In this document: positions 8,608-18,822 of the stretch, in pieces
Position numbering within the stretch: the stretch's first letter is position 1
How the letters are laid out: every line of letters begins with the position of its first letter
Program-made: the position numbers and the translations under genes
Source: Paracoccaceae bacterium
Lineage (GTDB): Bacteria; Pseudomonadota; Alphaproteobacteria; Rhodobacterales; Rhodobacteraceae
Length of the DNA: 64,000 bases
Direction: 5' to 3'
NCBI GenBank assembly: GCA_028874915.1
Contig: JAPPHA010000039.1
Coordinates: 1 to 64,000, forward strand
Notes under the pieces: generated by a model
Databases searched by the model: none
Told to the model about the DNA's origin: nothing
Seen by the model: the letters and a program-made list of their open reading frames with translations, nothing else

Positions 8608-11600
8608 ATGCAACCCGAATTCGCAGCCGGGCCCGGGCCCGGGGACTCGGCGGGAACGGAATCGGAATCTTCGGGCATGGCTGAATCTTCGAATTCGACA
8701 GGGCCTGCTGGCGGCGCCATCCGTCAGGACTCGGGTGAGCGTGAGTCCGTGGACTACAGGCACACATTGGCCCTTCCGAAAACCGACTTTCCGATGCGGG
8801 CGGGTCTCCCGAAACGCGAACCGCTGCTTCTCGAGCGATGGGCCCGTCTCGGAGTCTATGACCGGTTGCGCGACCGCGCTCGGACTCTCCGGGGAGGTGA
8901 TCGTGAACGGCCGGCGTTCATTCTCCACGATGGTCCGCCCTATGCGAACGGCCATCTGCATATCGGCCACGCCCTGAACAAGATCCTCAAGGACATGATC
9001 GTCAGGTCCCAGCAGATGATGGGTAAGGACAGTCGGTACGTGCCGGGCTGGGACTGTCACGGCCTGCCGATCGAGTGGAAGATCGAGGAGGAATACCGGG
9101 CTCGGGGCTTGGACCGGAACGACGTGCCGGTGGTGGATCTCCGTCGGGACTGCCGCGAATTTGCCGCGACCTGGATCGACATCCAGCGGGACGAATTCCA
9201 GCGCCTCGGGGTGATCGGCAAATGGGAAGATCCGTATCTGACGATGGATTTCGAAGCCGAGGCCGTGATTGCCGAGGAATTCATGACATTCGTCATGAAC
9301 GGCTCGCTCTATAGGGGATCGAAGCCGGTCATGTGGTCGCCGGTCGAGAAGACGGCGCTTGCCGAGGCCGAGATCGAATACCAGGACCGGACCAGCCCGG
9401 AAATCTGGGTCCGCTTCGCCCTGGCTGATGCCACCGGCGACCTGGCGGGGGCGTCCGTCATCATCTGGACCACCACCCCATGGACGATTCCGTCGAACAA
9501 GGCGATCGCCTTTGGTCCGGAGATTACCTACGGGCTCTACGAGATCGTCGCGACAGCCGGGGAATGCTGGGCACAGCCCGGCGAACGCCTGCTCCTCGCC
9601 GATGAGGCCGCCGATGCGGTGCTGGAGAAGGCGAGGGTAACTGAGATGCGGCGGCTCCGGGATGTGGGCGCCGCCGAACTCGCGTCTCTCATCTGCGTGC
9701 ATCCCCTCCGTGATCTCGACGAATTCTGGTCGTACGAGGTTCCGATGATCGACGGTGGCCATGTGTCCGACGACACCGGTACCGGATTCGTCCATACGGC
9801 GCCTTCCCATGGCGCCGACGACTACGAGGCTTTTGCCAGCCGCGGCTGGACGGACCGGCTGACCCACAATGTCGGAGAAGAGAGCGAATTCCTTCCGCAT
9901 GTTCCGGTCTTTGCCGGTCTGCGCGTGTTCGACGCCCGCGGACGCGATGCCGACGCCAACCGGGCGATCATCGATCGGCTGGCTGAAGCCGGTGTCTTGC
10001 TGGCGCGAGGCCGGCTGACCCACAGCTACCCGCATTCCTGGCGTTCGAAGGCCCCCGTCATTTTCCGCAACACGCCCCAGTGGTTCGTCGCCATCGACCG
10101 GGAGATCGGTGGTGACAACACCTACGGGAAATCGATCCGTGAAAGGGCCCTGAACTCGATCGACAGATTGGTTGAATGGACCCCGAAGTCCGGACGCAAC
10201 CGGCTCCACGCGATGATCGCGGTGCGGCCGGACTGGGTGCTGTCACGTCAGCGTGCCTGGGGTGTGCCGCTCACCTGCTTCGTTCGGGTCGGCGGCGATC
10301 CCGCCGCCGACGGATTCGTTCTTCGGGACCCGCGGGTGAATGCACGGATTGCTGCGGCTTTCCGGAGCGAAGGTGCCGATGCGTGGTACCGCGACGGGGC
10401 TCGAGAACGTTTTCTTGGCGATGACCATGATCCGGACGAATGGGAACAGGTGTTCGACATCCTCGACGTCTGGTTCGATTCCGGTTCCACCCATGCATTC
10501 GCCCTCCGGGATCGTCCGGATGGCAGCCCTGACGGCATCGCCGATCTCTATCTTGAAGGAACCGACCAGCACCGGGGCTGGTTTCACTCCTCCATGCTCC
10601 AGGCCTGCGGCACGCGCGGGCGGGCGCCATATAGGGGCGTCCTCACCCATGGTTTTACCCTCGACGAAAACGGCATGAAGATGTCGAAGTCGCTCGGAAA
10701 CACGGTCGCGCCCGAGGATGTCATCCGGCAGTACGGCGCTGACATTCTTCGCCTTTGGGTAGCCCAGTCGGACTATACGGCCGATCTCAGGATTGGCCCG
10801 GAGATAATCCGCAATGCTGCCGACAGCTACCGCCGGCTGCGCAACAGCTTCCGGTTCATGCTCGGAAACCTGCACGGCCACGAGGTCTCCGGCGACGCGA
10901 TCGACGCGGATGCGGTCGCGGCCGAGGGCATGCCGGAACTCGAGCGATGGGTCCTGCACAGGATGGCCGAACTCGACGCCTTGGTCCGGGACGGGTACCG
11001 GCGCTACGACTTCCAGCGGGTCTTCCAGGGACTGTTCCTGTTTTTGACTGTCGACCTGTCAAGCTTCTATTTCGACATCCGCAAGGACGCGCTCTATTGC
11101 GACCGCCCGGACGATCGGGCGCCACGATCGGCGCGGACGGTTCTCGACCTCCTTTTGCATCGTCTCGCCGCCTGGCTTGCGCCGATGCTCTGTTTCACCA
11201 TGGAAGAAGTCTGGTTGCATCGCCATGGAGGTGACGGCAGTTCGGTTCATCTCGTCGATCTTCCCGGGACGCCGGATGCGTGGCGAGACGACGCATTGGC
11301 CAGGCGCTGGAGCCGCGTCCGCGACATCCGCCGGGTGGTGACCGGGGCTATCGAGGTTGAGCGCCGGGCCAAGACCGTCGGGTCGTCACTCGAAGTAGCG
11401 CCGGTCGTCCATGTCGAGGACCCCGACGACGCGGCGCTGCTAGAGAGCCTCGACTTCGCGGATGTCTGCATCACCTCCGACGTGTCCGTAGTCGCAGAAC
11501 CTCCGCCGGACGGAGCTTTTCGCCATGAAGACATCCCGGGTGTGGGCGTGGTCTTCCGCCGTGCCGAGGGGGAGAAATGCCTGCGATGCTGGAAAGTCCT

Positions 11601-11682
11601 TCCGGACGTCGGTCGTCACCGGAATTCGGGAACCTGTTCGCGATGTAACGCGGTTCTCGGTCGACCGCCGCCGGCCACTTAA
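8608..11682 (+). CDS. ileS: Isoleucyl-tRNA synthetase
   Basis: This class I synthetase charges tRNA-Ile in the cytoplasm. Signature elements are HLHIGH at about 116-121, the editing-domain region around [19 protein letters not shown] near 691, and a carboxy-terminal zinc finger ([11 protein letters not shown] and TCSRCNAVL, four cysteines at about 991-1012). The length of 1024 exceeds the usual 930-960 residues because the amino end carries some 50 extra low-complexity residues before [16 protein letters not shown] start at 8677 (MAESSN) or a GTG near 8746 would give a more typical length, but only the start at 8608 is preceded by a good purine-rich site (GGGAGGGGAG). Its stop codon overlaps the stop of the convergent pcs gene. 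Confidence 0.95.
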   Translation: MQPEFAAGPGPGDSAGTESESSGMAESSNSTGPAGGAIRQDSGERESVDYRHTLALPKTDFPMRAGLPKREPLLLERWARLGVYDRLRDRARTLRGGDRERPAFILHDGPPYANGHLHIGHALNKILKDMIVRSQQMMGKDSRYVPGWDCHGLPIEWKIEEEYRARGLDRNDVPVVDLRRDCREFAATWIDIQRDEFQRLGVIGKWEDPYLTMDFEAEAVIAEEFMTFVMNGSLYRGSKPVMWSPVEKTALAEAEIEYQDRTSPEIWVRFALADATGDLAGASVIIWTTTPWTIPSNKAIAFGPEITYGLYEIVATAGECWAQPGERLLLADEAADAVLEKARVTEMRRLRDVGAAELASLICVHPLRDLDEFWSYEVPMIDGGHVSDDTGTGFVHTAPSHGADDYEAFASRGWTDRLTHNVGEESEFLPHVPVFAGLRVFDARGRDADANRAIIDRLAEAGVLLARGRLTHSYPHSWRSKAPVIFRNTPQWFVAIDREIGGDNTYGKSIRERALNSIDRLVEWTPKSGRNRLHAMIAVRPDWVLSRQRAWGVPLTCFVRVGGDPAADGFVLRDPRVNARIAAAFRSEGADAWYRDGARERFLGDDHDPDEWEQVFDILDVWFDSGSTHAFALRDRPDGSPDGIADLYLEGTDQHRGWFHSSMLQACGTRGRAPYRGVLTHGFTLDENGMKMSKSLGNTVAPEDVIRQYGADILRLWVAQSDYTADLRIGPEIIRNAADSYRRLRNSFRFMLGNLHGHEVSGDAIDADAVAAEGMPELERWVLHRMAELDALVRDGYRRYDFQRVFQGLFLFLTVDLSSFYFDIRKDALYCDRPDDRAPRSARTVLDLLLHRLAAWLAPMLCFTMEEVWLHRHGGDGSSVHLVDLPGTPDAWRDDALARRWSRVRDIRRVVTGAIEVERRAKTVGSSLEVAPVVHVEDPDDAALLESLDFADVCITSDVSVVAEPPPDGAFRHEDIPGVGVVFRRAEGEKCLRCWKVLPDVGRHRNSGTCSRCNAVLGRPPPAT

Positions 11683-12407
11683 CGGCCTAGGCCATCCTGG
11701 CCCGGTTCCGGATCCCGGTTCCGGGGCGGAATCAGTTGCTGAAGAATCCCCGCCACGACCAGGTAGATGCTGGAAGCGCTCAGCAGAACGATAACGACCG
11801 GCCCGGGTTCGAACTTCAACCAGGCGGATGTGCCGGCGCTGGCCGTCCAGACAGCGGCGACCGGAAGGCTGACCGCGCGCCAGCGTTCGGTCCGAACCGG
11901 GTGGATGAACTTGAGATTCGTGAACATGGTGGCCGCGACCACGACGACAACTGTGAGGATGATCCAGAAATTCGGCTGGAGCGCAAACAGCACCAGGATC
12001 ACCATGTTCCAGCAGGCCGGGAAACCGGCAAAACTCTGGTCCCGGGTCTTCATTCGGGTGTCGGCAAAGTAGATGGCGCTGGCATAGGTAATGACGACGA
12101 TGGCGATCCAGCCGGTCCAGCCCGGGAGAAGTCCGCTCTTGAACAGGGCGAAGGCCGGAATGAAGACATAGGTGAGATAGTCGACGATCAGATCGAGCAG
12201 GCTGCCGTCATACTCCGGTGCATGGGTCCGGATGTCGTAGCGTCGGGCCAGGGGACCGTCGATGCCGTCCACGAAGAAGGCGACAACGAGCCAGAAAAAC
12301 ATGAGCCCCCATTTTTCCTCGGCGGCCGCGAGCATCGCGAGGATTGCGAAGACCGCACCGGATGCCGTCAGGTAATGAACAGCCAATGCTTTCAGTCGGG
12401 GCGTCAT
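11679..12407 (-). CDS. pcs: Phosphatidylcholine synthase
   Basis: Pcs is an inner-membrane enzyme that condenses CDP-diacylglycerol with choline in one step to make phosphatidylcholine, a pathway largely confined to host-associated and other alphaproteobacteria and a few relatives. The 242-residue protein has a CDP-alcohol phosphatidyltransferase signature with the wider spacing typical of Pcs: D50 G51 x2 A54 R55 x12 G68 x3 D72 x3 D76. About seven to eight hydrophobic helices follow. The start at 12407 gives the family amino end (KALAVHYLTASGAVFAILA); the frame continues upstream but with unrelated composition. Its TAA overlaps the ileS TAA by four bases at 11679-11682, so the two genes are convergent with no room for a separate terminator. 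Confidence 0.93.
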   Translation of the reverse strand: MTPRLKALAVHYLTASGAVFAILAMLAAAEEKWGLMFFWLVVAFFVDGIDGPLARRYDIRTHAPEYDGSLLDLIVDYLTYVFIPAFALFKSGLLPGWTGWIAIVVITYASAIYFADTRMKTRDQSFAGFPACWNMVILVLFALQPNFWIILTVVVVVAATMFTNLKFIHPVRTERWRAVSLPVAAVWTASAGTSAWLKFEPGPVVIVLLSASSIYLVVAGILQQLIPPRNRDPEPGQDGLGR

Positions 12408-12609
12408 GAATCTGTCATAGTGACATTGTCGGACGTGAGAAAGCCTGCGCTTTCGGAAGCTTTCGGCGAACGGGTCTGCGGACGCCCCTAACCGTGGATG
12501 CCAGCGAGGCCCAAGGCGTGGGGCAATCTTGGCAAAGCGATGGTCCTGTCGAGGACACCGCACGTACCATCAAGCAAACGCAAGGTGCCGATAATCACAC
12601 GACAGTCCA

Positions 12610-13095
12610 GTGTTATTATCGTTTTTGAAGATTCCTTTTTTCGGTGCAGTATGGTTCAACCGCTCTCGGCGGAAGTCGCACAGTTTTCAAACGGGGAGCA
12701 GAACCGGGACGGCAAAGAGCAGGAGAACCCGGATCATCCTCAGCGAGCAAGACCGGGAGCGTCTTGAGAGGATCAGGACTGATCCTCATTCGATCCTCAA
12801 GCATGTGCAGAGGGCGACCATCATCCTTCACCTCGGCGACGGCCTTACCTTGTCGCAGACGATGAGTGCCACCGGCATGTCGAAGCCGACGGTCAGGCGC
12901 TGGTGGGACCGCTTCCTCGAGGAGGGTGTTGACGGCCTGCTTTATGACATTTCACGGAGACGGGGTCGCAAGCCGATATCCAAGGACAAGGTCAGCGAAC
13001 TGATCGCGCTTGTGATGTCGCCGCCGCCGGCGCACGCCAGTCACTGGACGCTTCGGGTTCTGGCGAAGAAGTTGGGGATCGCCGTCTCGACGGTG
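12610..13095 (+). mobile_element. IS630-family transposase, N-terminal half only
   Basis: The frame reads as the amino-terminal DNA-binding part of an IS630 transposase: ILSEQDRERLERIRTDP, a helix-turn-helix (LTLSQTMSATGMSKPTVRRW), then DGLLYDISRRRGRKPIS and ASHWTLRVLAKKLGIAVSTV. The alignment breaks off exactly where the linker to the DDE catalytic domain should start, and the frame continues without a stop into a DNA methyltransferase. Homology starts near 12720; the in-frame GTG at 12610 may not be the original start. The catalytic half is absent here, although an IS630-type carboxy-terminal half lies on the minus strand at 18823-19137. It is inactive as a transposase. Confidence 0.8.
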
Positions 13096-14568
13096 ATCGC
13101 CGGCCTCGATTTCAACGAAGTGTCTCTGCAGTTCGCCGCCGCCCAGCTGACAGCGGGCAACAGCGATATCGCCTACAGGAAGATGCAGCTGCATCGAATG
13201 CCATATGGCCCGTTGGGTGACCGCGTGAGGGTCGGTTCGCTGGATTTGCTTGGCCAATCGCCGATCGTTCCTAGAAGCGGGCAGATGGATCTCGGTGATG
13301 TGAGCCTGGACTCGGTGCAAATGCAGATGTCGTACGATGATCCCGTGCTCGAAAACGCGACGAACGCTGCGAAGAATGACCGCATTGTCATCATGAATCC
13401 CCCATTCACGAACCGCTCGAGGATGGGCGAAAAATTTCCGGCCCAAACCCAGAAGGCCATGCGCCAGCGTGCCGATGCACTGGAGGCAGAATTTGTTAGG
13501 AACGATCCGGAGATGGAGGGCTTCACCGACAAGAACTCCATCCGTCCATTGTTCGTTGCGCTCGCGGACAAGTGTCTCAATTCTGGGGACGGCGTGTTGG
13601 CGATGATCAACCCAACCATCGCACTTACGGCCACGTCGGGTCGACATGAGCGCGTGGTTCTCGCCGGGCGCTTTCACATCCATACGTTGCTCATCTGCCA
13701 CCAACCTGGTCAGATCAATCTCAGCCAGAACACCGCAATCAACGAGAGCATGATCATCGCCAAGCGGCATGAGGGAGCGAGGCCGCCGATGCGAATCATC
13801 TGCGTCGACCGCTTTCCCTTGGACGAACGCGAAGCTGCAGAGCTTCACCGGTGCATTGCGGACTGCACGACCGGTCTGTTGCCGAACGGCTGGGGCGAAG
13901 TGTCTGAATGGCCGGTAGAGCGCATCGAGGCGGGGGACTGGTCGGCGGCGGTGTTCCGCTCGCCGGAGCTTGCCGGGGCAGCCGCAAGGATCGCGAATGA
14001 CGAGAAACTGTTGCCGATTATTGATCAGAAATTCGTGCCGTCGGCCGTGTTGCAAGGTGGGGCGCAGATGAGCGTTCTGGCGAAATCCAACGCGGATACC
14101 CCAGGGAGCTTTCCTGTATTGTATTACAAGGGTGCCGAAGCCCAAACGCGGATCACGGGCATGCCGGACATCCGCCTGGTTTCTACGAAGCAGATCAGGT
14201 CCGACAGCCTGGGATTGTCGGGTGGCCAAGATAGTCACCATACGGAAAAATTGCTGCAAAACGCCGGGCACTTGCTCGTCTCCGACGGCCAGGACACAAG
14301 CGCAGCTCGCCTCACTGCGGTTGCCAGCGATGTCAAATACGTTGGGGTCGGCTGGATGCCCGTGCCGGGAATCACGTTCGAAAGAGCCAAGGCTGCGGCC
14401 GTGTTTCTGAACTCGACCTCAGGGTGGCTTCAACTCATGCAGAACCCCGGAAAAAAGCTGACGTTCCCAAGATACAGACCTGGCTCTTACGAAGGAATCA
14501 GAATTCCCGACTTGGCCGATGGAAAAGCCACGTCGGCGCTGGCAACGTGCTGGGATCGAATTCGCGAC
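13096..14568 (+). pseudogene. N6-adenine DNA methyltransferase fragment, lacking motif I
   Basis: From about 13096 the frame opened by the IS630 fragment continues into a large adenine-specific DNA methyltransferase of the kind found in restriction-modification and phage-defence loci. It starts at motif II (AGLDFNEVSLQFAAAQ) and holds the catalytic motif IV as MNPPFTNRSRMGEKF, near residue 262 of the fused frame. Later conserved blocks include FVALADKCLNSGDG, LTATSGRHERVVLAGRFHIH and GVGWMPVPGITFERAKAAAV. Motif I, which holds S-adenosylmethionine, is lost at the junction, so methylation is not expected. The end, near 14568, runs into an inverted transposase remnant, and no nuclease, translocase or specificity gene is next to it. 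It is read as the remains of a restriction or defence operon destroyed by insertion sequences. Confidence 0.75.
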
Positions 14569-14579
14569 GGGACCGATTC

Positions 14580-15075
14580 TCATATGGGGACAATTTCGGG
14601 GATTTCCGCGTCGTCGTGGTTTTGCCGGTATGGGCCCAGGATTTTCCACGCCGCGTCGAAGCGGTCTGACATCACCAATGCCCGCAACGAGAGGGTTGCC
14701 TCGCCGCCTGACATGCTCCAGGTCATGTCCGACCCTTGCGCCGCTCCGTGACGAGAAGCTTGTTCGTCGCCTCCACGATTCCGCTGCCAACCGTCAGGTT
14801 CTCAGCCTTGGCCGCGGCGTAGTCCATGCGTTCGCGATTGTTGAATTGGCCGACGACGCCTGATGCCGCGAAAAGGCCTCCAGGCGCTCGTATGTTCCTG
14901 CCATGTTCGCCACGAACTCCTCTGACAGTTGCCCCGGAAGGAGATGGCCGGGTTCCTCGCGCAAGGCAACAAGACGGCTCTCGGGAAGTGTGGCGGGGCG
15001 ATCGAAACTGATGCATGGAACGGCACGCATAGGGGAGCCGACGGGGCGGCCTGAAAGGCCAGAATCGTGACTCAA
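14580..15075 (-). mobile_element. Transposase remnant, ISKra4-like C-terminus
   Basis: On the minus strand a frame around 14740-14860 reads NNRERMDYAAAKAENLTVG then GSGIVEATNKLLVTERRKG, the pattern (GSGxVExxxKxLVxxR) seen near the carboxy end of ISKra4-type transposases. After a frameshift at about 14740 the next frame continues DMTWSMSGGEATLSLRALVM and ends at 14580. The amino-terminal part upstream, towards 15075, is only faintly recognisable across another frameshift. No terminal repeats were found. The remnant abuts the methyltransferase fragment tail to tail. The family name is less certain than the fact that it is a transposase. Confidence 0.65.
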
Positions 15076-15346
15076 CCGAGCGGATTGACAGCAACACGTG
15101 AACAGAAACGGAATAACCTGCCCCGTATCAGAAACGCACCCTCCCCGCCCGCTGTCAATCGATACGCGAGCCCGATGCTCGCGCCCTGCCGCAGACGGGG
15201 ACCGGCCCGGCTAGTCAGGAACATTGTCATCTGCTGGAACTGCCTCATGAACGAGCAACGGGCGCAACATTTCCGCTTTCAGGCAAATCCGGCGAATTGC
15301 CGAATTCCCCGTGGAACTTCGTGGATCCTTGCGCAGGGGAACCCAT

Positions 15347-15793
15347 TCATCGACCACCAATTGCGCCAGTTTCTGCATTCGCCTCCCATGGGTTGATGAC
15401 CTCAACATCCGCCGCCTCGAACGGGGAGACATCACGTGTGGCAACGGCGGCGCTGCGATGGATGGCGATCGCCGCGATCAAGCCGTCCTGAAAGCCGATG
15501 GCGCATCCTCGGCGGCGCGCAACGGCCAGGACTTCACCAAACAGAAGCGAAGCGCCAAGATCAAACGGGACCAACCGGCCGGAGAACAGGTCGACGGTAT
15601 CCTTCAGTCTGCGCTCAAGACCGTCACGACGTTTATCTGCGTCCAGCTTGTGAACCCCTGCGCTGATTTCTGCAATGGTAACTGTCGTCAGATATAAGGC
15701 ATCCTCGGCTTGCCGGTCGAGCCACGCGAGAACGGACGGCGAGGAGTTCGGCTTTGCCACTTCGGAAATGACGTTCGTGTCGAGAATGATCAT
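15347..15793 (-). CDS. vapC: PIN-domain toxin (VapC/FitB type)
   Basis: This 148-residue protein is a PIN-domain ribonuclease, the toxin of a type II toxin-antitoxin pair. The four acidic residues of the active site are present: D5 in MIILDTNVISEV, E42 in TIAEISAG, D103 in GFQDGLIAA and D121 in ATRDVSPF. The order of motifs resembles FitB-like VapC proteins. Its ATG overlaps the antitoxin stop by four bases (ATGA), so the pair is translationally coupled. The family cleaves tRNA or rRNA; which RNA is cut here cannot be told. It looks intact while everything on both sides of the pair is decayed mobile DNA, which fits retention by addiction. Confidence 0.88.
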   Translation of the reverse strand: MIILDTNVISEVAKPNSSPSVLAWLDRQAEDALYLTTVTIAEISAGVHKLDADKRRDGLERRLKDTVDLFSGRLVPFDLGASLLFGEVLAVARRRGCAIGFQDGLIAAIAIHRSAAVATRDVSPFEAADVEVINPWEANAETGAIGGR

Positions 15794-16029
15794 TCCAGGT
15801 CCATCGGTTCGTAAGGCGTTTGGTCCCGCGCCAGATCGACATCCAGGAGATCAGCTCCATCCCAAAGAGCCGCCATGCGGGTCCCGAGACCGGTACGCGA
15901 CTCCGGCACCAGGGTTCCTTCGAGAATCTCGCGGGCCAGGGACTCTGCGCTGCGGTTCTGTTGTCGGGCGCGCGCCTTCAATGCGCGGTGTGCTTCCGAG
16001 GCCAGTCGACGGACCAGGATCTGCGGCAT
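15790..16029 (-). CDS. vapB: Ribbon-helix-helix antitoxin (VapB/FitA type)
   Basis: This 79-residue protein begins with a ribbon-helix-helix DNA-binding domain (MPQILVRRLASEAHRALKAR) followed by the FitA-type phrase NRSAESLAREILEG. The carboxy end (ALWDGADLLDVDLARD) should wrap the toxin. The start at 16029 is chosen because a strong site AGGAGGAAC lies just upstream and the family begins here, although the frame is open further. It precedes the toxin gene with a four-base overlap. Antitoxins of this type repress their own promoter, which should lie in 16030-16100. Confidence 0.88.
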   Translation of the reverse strand: MPQILVRRLASEAHRALKARARQQNRSAESLAREILEGTLVPESRTGLGTRMAALWDGADLLDVDLARDQTPYEPMDLE

Positions 16030-16231
16030 GTTGTTCCTCCTGCGATGGCCAGATGCTATCACAAGCCAATTCTGATAGCAATGCCTGCGGCGACGCGGGA
16101 TGCACGACAAAATTGTGCGAATCGTCCGAGCGGCCTGCTGCGGCTGAATTGTTGCCTTCCTGTCTAGTTTGGCGATGCCACCGGTTGCCGCCCCCGGCTT
16201 CTGGGCCACGGTCTCAACCCCTTGGAGACAA

Positions 16232-17388
16232 TCATGCTGGACATCGATGAATCGAAACGCTCCAGGGGCGAGGCCCAGGCCCGTACCGGGAAAATGCTTC
16301 AGTTATGCCCAGAGTTTTCTGCAATTTCGATTGGGAACTCCGGCTGGTTTCGGGGGCCTGGCACTTCGGCTTGCCGGCCTGGAACAGGTGACGAAACCGG
16401 GCGCAAAGCCGTTTCTGCGCCGCCCGGGCCAGCGCCTGAGCCCGGGGCGATGCCGCCGCCGCCTTTCTCTGCAGATGCGCCGTCTTCCGGGCCGGGTGCC
16501 GGTACGACCATGCGGCCTCCACCAGGACCCGGCGGACATGGCTGTTGCCGGTCCTGGTGATCGCGCCCTGCCGGCGGCGGGATCCCGAGGAGTGTTCGCT
16601 CGGAACCAGGCCCAGAAAGCCCATCAGCTGACGCGGGCTGTCGAAGCGGGTGATGTCCCCGAGTTCGGCCAGCACCGTGACCGCCGTCAGGACATTGACG
16701 CCGCGCACGCTGATCAGCGCCTCCACCAACGGGCGCAACGACCAGGTGGCGACGGCCGACCGGATCTCCCTTTCCAGGCCCGCCACCCGGTGCCGCGCCT
16801 CCACAACCGCGTCGACATATTCCTGGAACACCACCTGCTGAACCGGAGATGCGAACTTCTGCTTCTCCAGCCAGCGAAAATGCGCCTGCGTCCACCGGCA
16901 CCGTCCGGGATAAATCCGCTCGTGGCGGAGAAGGAACGCGCCCAGGCGCTGGCGGGCCTTCAACTCGATCACCTTCATGTCCTCCCGGGCCCAGGTCAGG
17001 TCCCGCATCGCTTCCTGTTCCTCGCCCGGAACCCGGACCGGGGTCAGGTCCCCCGATCAGTGCAGACGCGCCAGCTTCACCGCATCCCGGCGGTCCGTCT
17101 TCACCCGCTCCCCGGCGGCCCGGGGAATCCGGCTCGGCGCCACGACCGCGCAGTCGTGTCCGGTCTCCACGATCTCGCGATACACGCCATATCCGCACGG
17201 ACCCGCTTCATGGCAAAACTGATGGCCGCACCGTCCGGACTCAGCTTCCTGATCAGCCGGCGCAGCGACGTGCGGCGATTGGAAATCAGCCCGCGACAGA
17301 CCGGCTCTTCACGACCGGCCCGGGCGACAGCGACGGCGATCGTCCCCTTGTGGACATCCAGCCCGACATATGCGCTATACTCTGACAT
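16232..17388 (-). mobile_element. IS110-family transposase, frameshifted
   Basis: The start YVGLDVHKGTIAVAVARAG (from 17388) is the RuvC-like DEDD domain of IS110 recombinases. After a frameshift near 17215 the frame reads IVETGHDCAVVAPSRIP then KTDRRDAVKLARLH, is cut by an in-frame TGA at 17057-17059, and continues with GDLTPVRVPGEEQEAMRDLT. From 17008 a long frame holds the Transposase_20 domain (LISVRGVNVLTAVTVLAELG, RFDSPRQLMGFLGLVPSE, RTGNSHVRRVLVEAAWSY). All parts are present in order, so the element is complete in outline but should not be active. IS110 elements lack terminal inverted repeats, and none were found. The structured DNA upstream of its start is listed separately. Confidence 0.88.
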
Positions 17389-17480
17389 GACCTGTTCTCC
17401 CTGATGTGCGCTCTGTTCTCGAGCGGCAGTTCATTCCAGACCTCGAGAATAACCCACGATCTCAAGGCCAGAACAGGTCA
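17388..17480 (-). repeat. Nested inverted repeats at the 5' end of the IS110 element
   Basis: An 11-base perfect inverted repeat pairs TGACCTGTTCT at 17388-17398 with AGAACAGGTCA at 17470-17480. Nested inside, TTCTCGAG at 17416-17423 pairs with CTCGAGAA at 17442-17449. The whole would fold into a 93-base stem with an internal loop and a terminal loop. It lies directly upstream of the IS110 recombinase start, where this family is known to encode its bridge (guide) RNA. That it is such an RNA is inference from position and structure only. Confidence 0.5.
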
Positions 17481-17541
17481 ATCCATAATGTCTAACGACG
17501 GTTCCGCGTGCCTCATAGGATCTTTGTGGGGTTAAGACCCT

Positions 17542-18630
17542 TCAAAGGCTTTGCGCGGCAGTCGCCAAATTTCTTAGCTTGGCAGCGGCCAGTCGCCGCG
17601 GCAGCAGTGCAAGGCCGCAATCAGGCGCCGCTATCAGCCGGTCGGCGTCGATGTGTTCAAGGGACGCACTCATTCGGGCACGCAGGGCGTCAACTGACTC
17701 CACATGGCTTTTGGCGATATCGATCATGCCTAGGATTATCGTGGTGTGGCCGAACAACTCCAGTAACTTGAGATCATTGGGCCGATGTGCATCTTCGATA
17801 GAAACGGCGTCCACATCGGCCGCGTCGAGGGCGCCGGATAAAGCGAAATAGCTCGCTGGGTCGGCTTTGGCGGGGTGAGGGTCATCGAGGCCGGCAGGGT
17901 ATCCACAGCAGATGTGGACAGCACGGTTGACGCCCGGTCCGACGCCGGCGAAGCAGCGCTCTACACACTCAACGCCGAATGCAAGCGCCTCATCCACCTG
18001 GCGCGCGAATAACGGCTCGTCGATCTGAATCCACGTGCAGCCAGCTTCAGCTAGGCGCCTTATCTCTATATTGAGGACCTCGGCGAGCGCCCGCGCCAGT
18101 TCCGGCCGGCTGGCATAATAGTCGTTGGCAATTGTGTCGCTTATGGTCAGCGGACCCGGCACTGTAATTTTTACCTCGCGATCTGTGGCCGACTGTGCAA
18201 CACGCCAGTCGGCAGGCAGAAAAGCAGGCCCCGGTTCCAGTTTTGATGTGACCGTGGGGACACTGGCCACCCAACTTCCATCGCGCATTGTTTGCTCACT
18301 AAGGTGGCGGAAGTTGATCCCTTGCACATGCCTGCAGTGATAATAGACGTAATGTTCGCGACGGATTTCACCATCAGTTGGAATGGTTATTCCACAGTCC
18401 ACTTGCTCGCGAACCGCATCCTTAGTCATGCGGTCGAGCGTACGTTTCGTTTCGTCTGACCGGTCCTCCACCAGGGCATCGTAAACCATGGTCGGCGCCG
18501 CGCGCCTTTGCTCGCCCATATTGCTCCACATTGGAATTGGGGCGTCGGCGGGTTTGGGGTAGGCACCAATTGTCGTGGTCGGAATGGTCACGCCAACGAT
18601 CCTTTGGTCTTGAATGATGTGGTGTGCCAT
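17542..18630 (-). CDS. MetE-like cobalamin-independent methyltransferase (core domain)
   Basis: This 362-residue protein corresponds to the catalytic carboxy-terminal barrel of cobalamin-independent methionine synthase; the amino-terminal MetE domain is absent, as in the shorter archaeal and bacterial relatives. The zinc site is complete: H239 and C241 in VHICCGYP, E279 in SIEDAH and C338 in APDCGLALLP. Substrate-side segments include TIPTDGEIRREHYVYY, TVPGPLTISDT and WIQIDEPLFAR. Such proteins move a methyl group to a thiol, but the donor varies (methyltetrahydrofolate, methylcobamide) and core-only members include enzymes unrelated to methionine synthesis. The start at 18630 is chosen at MAHHIIQDQR; upstream in-frame sequence is not conserved. 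It is intact although it lies between an IS110 and an IS630 remnant. Confidence 0.8.
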   Translation of the reverse strand: MAHHIIQDQRIVGVTIPTTTIGAYPKPADAPIPMWSNMGEQRRAAPTMVYDALVEDRSDETKRTLDRMTKDAVREQVDCGITIPTDGEIRREHYVYYHCRHVQGINFRHLSEQTMRDGSWVASVPTVTSKLEPGPAFLPADWRVAQSATDREVKITVPGPLTISDTIANDYYASRPELARALAEVLNIEIRRLAEAGCTWIQIDEPLFARQVDEALAFGVECVERCFAGVGPGVNRAVHICCGYPAGLDDPHPAKADPASYFALSGALDAADVDAVSIEDAHRPNDLKLLELFGHTTIILGMIDIAKSHVESVDALRARMSASLEHIDADRLIAAPDCGLALLPRRLAAAKLRNLATAAQSL

Positions 18631-18822
18631 AACGCCACACAGATATCCCTCGCTCTTTCCCGAAGCCGAAGCATTCCACTCGCTCGGATCAACCAAGCAA
18701 CGGGCGACGCCCGACTTCGGTGACGGCATATTTGCCATTACTATCATCTATGTCCATGTGAAAACTGTAGAATCCCAGTTCAGATACGTAGTTTTTCGCA
18801 ACCCTGGCGTTTTGATTCTTTT

